The notes under the pieces: model-generated | Told to the model about the DNA's origin: nothing | Seen by the model: the letters and a program-made list of their open reading frames with translations, nothing else | Databases searched by the model: none | Program-made: the position numbers and the translations under genes | Part shown: in pieces, positions 11,421 through 15,594 of the stretch | How positions within the stretch are numbered: position 1 is the first letter of the stretch | Layout of the letters: each line of letters starts with the position of its first letter | Assembly (NCBI GenBank): GCA_022798855.1 | Contig: JAAWNI010000019.1 | Coordinates: 1-15,594 of the forward strand | Length of the DNA: 15,594 bases | Direction: 5' to 3' | From: Lawsonibacter sp. | Lineage (GTDB): Bacteria; Bacillota; Clostridia; Oscillospirales; Oscillospiraceae

Positions 11421-12074
11421 CTAATCCCCCTTTTTACCGTTTTTCCACAGCACAAAGGCCAGGATCAGCCCGCCCAGGATCATCAAAATGCCAATGGCCA
11501 GGATAACAGTGGCAAAGCCCATAATGAAGCTTTCAAACCCGGAGAAGGGGGTGGCCTGGACGACGCCCAGCTCCCCCATGATGGCCCCCTCCAGCTCCGG
11601 CGGGCCGCTGTAGGTCCAGCCGCCGCCGGAGAGCCCAAAACCCCCCATCATCTGGTGGGAACCGGCGAACATGCTCCCGAAGCCCCACCGGGCCAGCGCC
11701 CCTACCAGGGCCACCCCCGCCCCCTGGAGGGCGATGTAGACCCCGGCCAGCCAGCCCCACCGGCGGACCATCCGCCCAATCAGGCCGGGGAGGTTGGGGT
11801 CGGCCCCGGACCGGGGCGGGGGCGCAGGGTCCTCCCGGGGCTGGACCGGGGGCGGTGCGGCGGGCCGCTCCGGCTCCTCCCCGTCATCGAGAAGGTGGTC
11901 GGTGGTGACGCCGAAGGCCCGGGCTAGGGCCAGCAGCTTGTTCACGTCGGGGGAGGACTCCCCCAGCTCCCATTTACTGACAGCCTGGCGGGACACCCCC
12001 GTCTGGGCGGCCAGCTCCTCCTGGGACAGCCTTCTGTCCCGGCGGTACCAGGCGATTTTTTCATGCAGCTTCAT
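11421..12074 (-). CDS. XRE-family HTH regulator with two-helix membrane domain
   Basis: The protein has 217 aa. Residues about 6-61 are a classic helix-turn-helix (LSQEELAAQTGVSRQAVSKW, then ELGESSPDVNKLLALARAFG). Residues 64-95 form a proline-rich linker (PERPAAPPPVQPREDPAPPP). A hydrophobic segment lies at about 107-131 and another at about 182-210, with a Gly-rich loop between. With an intracellular DNA-binding end, the 135-180 loop would face outside, a possible sensing part. ATG 12074 has AAAGGAGG eight bases upstream. It lies between the lysozyme gene and the longer HTH-membrane gene on the same strand, each with its own promoter. Ligand and targets are unknown; self-control through the GTTGCGG boxes is an inference. 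Confidence 0.85.
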   Translation of the reverse strand: MKLHEKIAWYRRDRRLSQEELAAQTGVSRQAVSKWELGESSPDVNKLLALARAFGVTTDHLLDDGEEPERPAAPPPVQPREDPAPPPRSGADPNLPGLIGRMVRRWGWLAGVYIALQGAGVALVGALARWGFGSMFAGSHQMMGGFGLSGGGWTYSGPPELEGAIMGELGVVQATPFSGFESFIMGFATVILAIGILMILGGLILAFVLWKNGKKGD

Positions 12075-12101
12075 TGGCTGTTCCTCCTTTTCTGTGGAAC
12101 C

Positions 12102-12168
12102 AGCATATCAGAAAGGGCGGTTGCGGTCCACCAGGAGGGACTGGAACTTCCGCAACCGCCGGTTGCGC
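12102..12168 (-). promoter_or_regulatory. Promoter and 11-bp inverted repeat upstream of the 217-aa HTH regulator
   Basis: Minus-strand TGGACC (12125-12130) and TATGCT (12102-12107) have a 17-bp spacer. A perfect 11-bp inverted repeat, GGCGGTTGCGG (12116-12126) and CCGCAACCGCC (12150-12160), overlaps the spacer and -35 box, with CCAG/CTGG pairing inside. CCGGTTGCGC (12159-12168) is identical to 11405-11414. Because it also lies just after the lysozyme stop codon, the hairpin may serve as that gene's 3' end, but its T-tract is poor (CTTTCT). Confidence 0.6.
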
Positions 12169-12172
12169 CGAC

Positions 12173-13690
12173 TCAGGGATGGAACCACCAGGGCGGCTCC
12201 TCCGGGTCGGGCTGGACCGCCCCGCCGGGGGACCAGAAGCAGATGTTCAGGTCCACGCTGCCCTCGATGCCGTCCACCGCGCCGGAGCTGGAGTACTGCC
12301 ACATGTCGTAGTAGTAGCGGAAGGTGGTGGGGGCGGTGTCCTTGGTGTAGTGGGCCAGCCAGAAGGGGTAGCCCTGGAGGTACTCCAGCATGATGCCGCC
12401 GGTGTATACCTTTCTGGGACTGCCGTAGAGCATGGGGGTGTAGCCGGCGTCCTCCACCACCTGGCAGAAGGCCAGGGCGCAGGCGGTGATGGTGTTGCCG
12501 TCGGTGTCCTTGGTGCGGGAGCCCTCCTTGTCCTGCTCCTCCCAGTCGAAGACCACCGGGTATGTAATGGGGTAGTCCTTAATCCACTCCAGAAGCAGGC
12601 GGGCTTCCTCCTCGGCTTCGGCGGGGGTGAGGGCCTGGGAGAAGAAGTACACCCCCACCTCCAGGCCGTTGGCCAGGGCGCCGGCCATGTTGGCTTCAAA
12701 GTAGGCGTCCTTCTGGATGGTGCCCAGGGTGTAGCCCCGGTAGCCCGCCCGGATCATGGCGAAGTCCATGCCGGCGGCGGCCACCTTGGCCCAGTCCACC
12801 TCCTTCTGGTGGGCGGAGACGTCCAGCCCCCGGGTGAAGGGGGCGTCCTCATAGGAGAGGTAGCCCCGCTCATCCAGCTGAAAGGCCCCGTCCCGATAGG
12901 GGTTGGGCGGTATCTCGGAGGGCTCGGGCAGGGTGTAGCCCTCAGTCATGCCGTAGAATTCCCTGGCGTAGCTGGCGATGATGGTGGCCCCCTCCGCCCG
13001 GCTGGTGTTCTCCAGGGGGAGGAAGCGGTTGTCCGGCGTGCCCTGCATCAGCTTGACGCTGTTGGCCCAGTCCACGGCCGCCGCCGCCCAGTCGGAGATG
13101 TCCTCCCGGTCGGCGTAGGGGGTGGGGCTGGCGGCCTCCGGCCGGCCCTGGTCCGTCCACAGGAGGACGGCGATCTGTTCCCGGGTGATGGGGTCCTCGG
13201 GGCCGAAGCGGCCGTCGGGGTAGCCGCTCACCGCCCCGGACTCCTTGGCCCAGCGGATGGCGGCCAGGTTGGGGTGGTCCGCCCCCACATCGGGGAAGGG
13301 AAGCTCCTCCTCCGCGTCCTTCCCATCAGCGCCGTTTTTCCCTTCGGCATCTTCCGGCTTCTTTTCCTCCTCCGGCTTCTTCTCTTCCTCTGATTCCTCC
13401 TCCGGCGGCGTCCCGCCCTCTGTTCCGCCAGGCTCCGGCGCTGGGCTGCCCTCCAGCCGGTAGAGGGCTTCGGTTAGAGCGGCCCGGGTGATCAGGGCGC
13501 TGGGCAGAAAGACGGAGCTTGAAATGCCGTCCATCAGCTGGTGCTGCTGGCAGAAGGCGATGGGGGCGGCGTACCAGAGGCTCTCGTCCACATCGCTGTA
13601 GGTCGTTTTTACCGCATGGACCGGAGTCAGGGTCAGGGCCAAGGCCGCCAGTCCAGCGGCCAGGGTCCGCAGGGGTCGTTTTTGAGTCAT
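12173..13690 (-). CDS. Secreted SLH-domain GH25 muramidase
   Basis: The protein has 505 aa. Residues 1-26 are a signal peptide (KRPLRT, hydrophobic core, VHA cleavage region). SLH-like domains lie at about 30-78, 131-178 (the clearest, with SGYPDGRFGPEDPITREQIA) and 192-244, and would bind it to cell-wall polymers. Residues 82-130 are a Pro/Glu/Lys-rich linker. Residues about 287-487 are a glycosyl hydrolase 25 domain: GLDVSAHQ (D290), then VVFDWEEQ with the D382-x-E384 catalytic pair, and MWQYSSSG...VDLN near the end. GH25 enzymes cut the MurNAc-GlcNAc bond in peptidoglycan. Anchoring by SLH suggests a role in the cell's own wall rather than phage lysis. ATG 13690 has GAGGA five bases upstream. 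All key residues are present. It is a separate unit with its own promoter. Confidence 0.92.
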   Translation of the reverse strand: MTQKRPLRTLAAGLAALALTLTPVHAVKTTYSDVDESLWYAAPIAFCQQHQLMDGISSSVFLPSALITRAALTEALYRLEGSPAPEPGGTEGGTPPEEESEEEKKPEEEKKPEDAEGKNGADGKDAEEELPFPDVGADHPNLAAIRWAKESGAVSGYPDGRFGPEDPITREQIAVLLWTDQGRPEAASPTPYADREDISDWAAAAVDWANSVKLMQGTPDNRFLPLENTSRAEGATIIASYAREFYGMTEGYTLPEPSEIPPNPYRDGAFQLDERGYLSYEDAPFTRGLDVSAHQKEVDWAKVAAAGMDFAMIRAGYRGYTLGTIQKDAYFEANMAGALANGLEVGVYFFSQALTPAEAEEEARLLLEWIKDYPITYPVVFDWEEQDKEGSRTKDTDGNTITACALAFCQVVEDAGYTPMLYGSPRKVYTGGIMLEYLQGYPFWLAHYTKDTAPTTFRYYYDMWQYSSSGAVDGIEGSVDLNICFWSPGGAVQPDPEEPPWWFHP

Positions 13691-13754
13691 AGCTGTCCTC
13701 GCTCTCTATCTGGGTAGTTTTTTAGGGGAAGGATTTCCCATGTCGTACTTTGTC

Positions 13755-13785
13755 AGTATAACACGGCTCCCCCGCCAGCCGTCAA
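13755..13785 (-). promoter_or_regulatory. Putative promoter of the GH25 gene
   Basis: Minus-strand TTGACG (13780-13785) and TATACT (13755-13760) have a 19-bp spacer; TTATAC one base upstream gives 18. The leader to the start codon is about 60 nt. Confidence 0.55.
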
Positions 13786-13894
13786 CAGTATTTTGCTGGA
13801 AACCCATACCCGCCTCATAAATTTGGAGGGCATTTGCGGGTGCGTCATGCAGGGCAGGGGTTCTCCTGCCTGTCATAAAATGGGGGCAGAATCA

Positions 13895-13926
13895 GGCAAG
13901 GGCAGAGCCCTTGCCCTACATTTTTT
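13895..13926 (+). repeat. Perfect hairpin with T-run, terminator-like repeat
   Basis: GGCAAGGGC (13895-13903) and GCCCTTGCC (13907-13915) form a perfect stem with a 3-nt loop, then CTACA and six T. The CCCTACA edge resembles the dispersed TGTAGGG repeats. No plus-strand gene precedes it within the window's 13691-13895 stretch, so it is probably a repeat. It could shield htpG from upstream transcription. Confidence 0.5.
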
Positions 13927-13966
13927 ATCTCCCGGCGGGGAAAGTGTAAAAAAATTATGAACCCCC

Positions 13967-13995
13967 TTGCTTTTTCCCGGAGGATGCGCTAGAAT
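13967..13995 (+). promoter_or_regulatory. Sigma-A-type promoter of htpG
   Basis: TTGCTT (13967-13972) and TAGAAT (13990-13995) have a 17-bp spacer. The predicted start at about 14002 falls inside the CIRCE operator, so bound HrcA would block initiation. Confidence 0.8.
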
Positions 13996-13999
13996 ACAA

Positions 14000-14026
14000 T
14001 TAGCACTCGGATAAAAGGAGTGCTAA
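14000..14026 (+). promoter_or_regulatory. CIRCE element (HrcA operator)
   Basis: TTAGCACTC (14000-14008), nine bases, and GAGTGCTAA (14018-14026): a perfect match to the CIRCE consensus TTAGCACTC-N9-GAGTGCTAA. HrcA represses from this operator until heat shock occupies GroEL; that is established for groESL and dnaK operons. Confidence 0.97.
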
Positions 14027-14073
14027 CCTTGTTGTCATCAAAGAAAATTTATATACATGGAGGAATCAAAACC

Positions 14074-15594
14074 ATGGCAAAGAAGCAATTCAAGGCGGAA
14101 TCCAAGCGGCTGCTGGACCTGATGGTCAACTCCATCTACACCCACAAGGAGATCTTTCTCCGGGAGCTCATCTCCAACGCCAGCGACGCAGAGGACAAGC
14201 TGGCCTACAAGTCCCTCACCGACGACAGCGTGGACGTGAAGCAAAAGGACCTGAAAATCACCATCGTCCCGGACAAGGACGCCCGGACGCTGACGGTGTC
14301 GGACAACGGCGTGGGCATGAGCAGGGAGGACCTGGAGTCCAATCTGGGCACCATCGCCCGCAGCGGCTCCGGCCAGTTCAAGGCCGGCCTGGCTGAGGAC
14401 GACAAGGCGGCGGATAAAATCGACGTCATCGGCCAGTTCGGCGTGGGCTTCTACTCCGCCTTCATGGTGGCCGACCATGTGACGGTCATCTCCCGGGCCT
14501 GGGGGGCGGAGGAAGCCTGGATGTGGCAGTCCGACGGGGCCGACGGCTACACCGTCACCCAGTGCGGAAAGGACGCCCCCGGCACCGATGTGGTTATGCA
14601 CATCAAGGCCAACGCCGACGGCGAGGACTACGACCAGTATCTGGACACCTATAAATTACAGGAGCTGATTAAAAAGTACTCCGACTATATCCGCTACCCC
14701 ATCGTCATGGAGGTGGAGGACTACCGCCAGAAGGACAAGCCGGAGGACGCCCCCGAGGACTATAAGCCCGAGTGGGAGACGGTGAAGGAGTGGAAGACCC
14801 TCAACTCTATGGTGCCCCTGTGGCAGCGGCAGAAGTCCAAGGTCAAGCCCGAGGAGTACAACGCTTTCTACAAGGAGAAGTTCGGCGACTGGCAGGACCC
14901 CCTCACCGTCATCCACACCAGCGCCGAGGGGGCGGTCACCTATAAGGCCATGCTCTACATCCCGGAGAAGACCCCCTACGACTTCTACACCCGGGAGTAT
15001 CAGAAAGGCCTTCAGCTCTACTCCTCCGGGGTGCTCATCATGGACAAGTGCGCCGACCTGCTCCCCGACCACTTCCGCTTTGTCAAGGGCGTGGTGGACT
15101 CCGCCGACTTCTCCTTGAACATCAGCCGGGAGGTTTTGCAGCACACCCGCCAGCTGAAAACCATCGCCGCCGCCCTGGAGAAGAAGATCAAAAATGAGCT
15201 TGTCAAAATGCAGAAGGAGGACCGGGAGAAATATGAGAAGTTCTGGAGCGCCTTCGGCACCCAGCTGAAATACGGCGTGGTGGCCGACTACGGCCAGCAC
15301 AAGGACGTGCTCCAGGACCTGCTGCTGTTCTGGTCCTCCACGGAGGGCAAGAACACTACCCTGGCCGCATACAAGGACCGGATGCCCGAGGGCCAGCCCT
15401 TCTACTACTACGCCTGCGGCGAGAGCGTGGAGAAGATCGCCAAGCTGCCCCAGGTGGAGCGGGTCCTGGACAAGGGCTATGAGATCCTCTACTGCACCGA
15501 GGACGTGGACGACTTCGTCATGAAGGGCCTGCGGGAGATGGACGGCAAGGAGTTCAAGTCCGTCACCGAGGAGGACGCCCTGCCCCAGACCGAC
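14074..15594 (+). CDS. htpG: Molecular chaperone HtpG (bacterial Hsp90), 3'-truncated
   Basis: The frame is open to the window end and gives 507 residues; HtpG is usually 620-650 aa, so the end of the C-terminal dimerisation domain is missing. The N-terminal GHKL ATPase is intact: E31-LISNASD (N35, D38), DNGVGM at 77-82 and GQFGVGFYSAFM from 120. The middle domain follows, including VVDSADFSLNISREVLQ with the conserved catalytic-loop Arg. The protein uses ATP to remodel client proteins in the cytoplasm. ATG 14074 has GGAGG (14059-14063) ten bases upstream. Control by HrcA is indicated by the perfect CIRCE element and a promoter whose start lies within it. No odd residues were noticed. Confidence 0.96.
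   Translation, partial: MAKKQFKAESKRLLDLMVNSIYTHKEIFLRELISNASDAEDKLAYKSLTDDSVDVKQKDLKITIVPDKDARTLTVSDNGVGMSREDLESNLGTIARSGSGQFKAGLAEDDKAADKIDVIGQFGVGFYSAFMVADHVTVISRAWGAEEAWMWQSDGADGYTVTQCGKDAPGTDVVMHIKANADGEDYDQYLDTYKLQELIKKYSDYIRYPIVMEVEDYRQKDKPEDAPEDYKPEWETVKEWKTLNSMVPLWQRQKSKVKPEEYNAFYKEKFGDWQDPLTVIHTSAEGAVTYKAMLYIPEKTPYDFYTREYQKGLQLYSSGVLIMDKCADLLPDHFRFVKGVVDSADFSLNISREVLQHTRQLKTIAAALEKKIKNELVKMQKEDREKYEKFWSAFGTQLKYGVVADYGQHKDVLQDLLLFWSSTEGKNTTLAAYKDRMPEGQPFYYYACGESVEKIAKLPQVERVLDKGYEILYCTEDVDDFVMKGLREMDGKEFKSVTEEDALPQTD

Noticed and set aside
12074..13393. Long plus-strand open frame (439 codons) opposite the GH25 gene
   Set aside because: Shadow frame of the lysozyme gene, low-complexity product, no start signal.
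12173..13690. Phage endolysin
   Set aside because: It has a signal peptide and SLH anchoring, and there is no holin or phage structural gene nearby.

Overview
The window is GC-rich (roughly 60-65% by eye). It looks like chromosomal DNA from a Gram-positive gut Clostridium relative, most likely Oscillospiraceae of the Flavonifractor/Lawsonibacter/Oscillibacter kind. Supporting signs are Shine-Dalgarno-led genes, a perfect CIRCE element in front of htpG, a DUF1846 protein, an SLH-domain GH25 lysozyme, many HTH regulators fused to membrane domains, and abundant short palindromic intergenic repeats. The genus assignment is an inference. No tRNA, rRNA, CRISPR array or insertion-sequence transposase was seen.

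Layout. 1-466: 3' part of a TrmO-type tRNA methyltransferase. 467-702: short palindromic repeats. 703-4297: the most unusual locus. A YhfC-type intramembrane protease gene and a MerR-type regulator gene each sit behind a 19-bp-spacer promoter with a MerR-like operator. The MerR protein carries a two-helix membrane tail, and its gene is followed by six overlapping small membrane-protein genes. Together they repeat the same two-helix module about eight times. Every gene overlaps the next by 17 or 20 bases and steps one reading frame forward. The last gene runs in frame into a YbjQ domain that also has its own strong start, and the operon ends at a clear terminator. 4333-5386: a self-contained unit (promoter, 298-aa unknown protein, terminator). 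5388-6663: a visibly more AT-rich patch with two small Cro/CI-type regulators on the minus strand, a possible small RNA, and an 85-aa unknown protein. 6667-7160 and 8779-8975: repeat-rich spacers containing two copies of a MITE-like element on either side of a DUF1846 gene.

8977-13785 is a run of minus-strand genes: a PTS EIIC-like permease behind a promoter overlapping a 40-bp near-palindrome; two HTH regulators with membrane domains whose promoters share the same architecture and a 10-bp box; and a secreted SLH-GH25 muramidase. 13967-15594 holds htpG (Hsp90) under a CIRCE operator, truncated by the window end.

How the genes may work together. The MerR locus reads as one autoregulated, membrane-centred response. 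A membrane-anchored MerR would sense something in or at the membrane and switch on itself, the linked small membrane proteins, the YbjQ protein and the YhfC protease. The signal and biochemical role cannot be read from sequence. The other units look independent, each with its own promoter and often its own operator.
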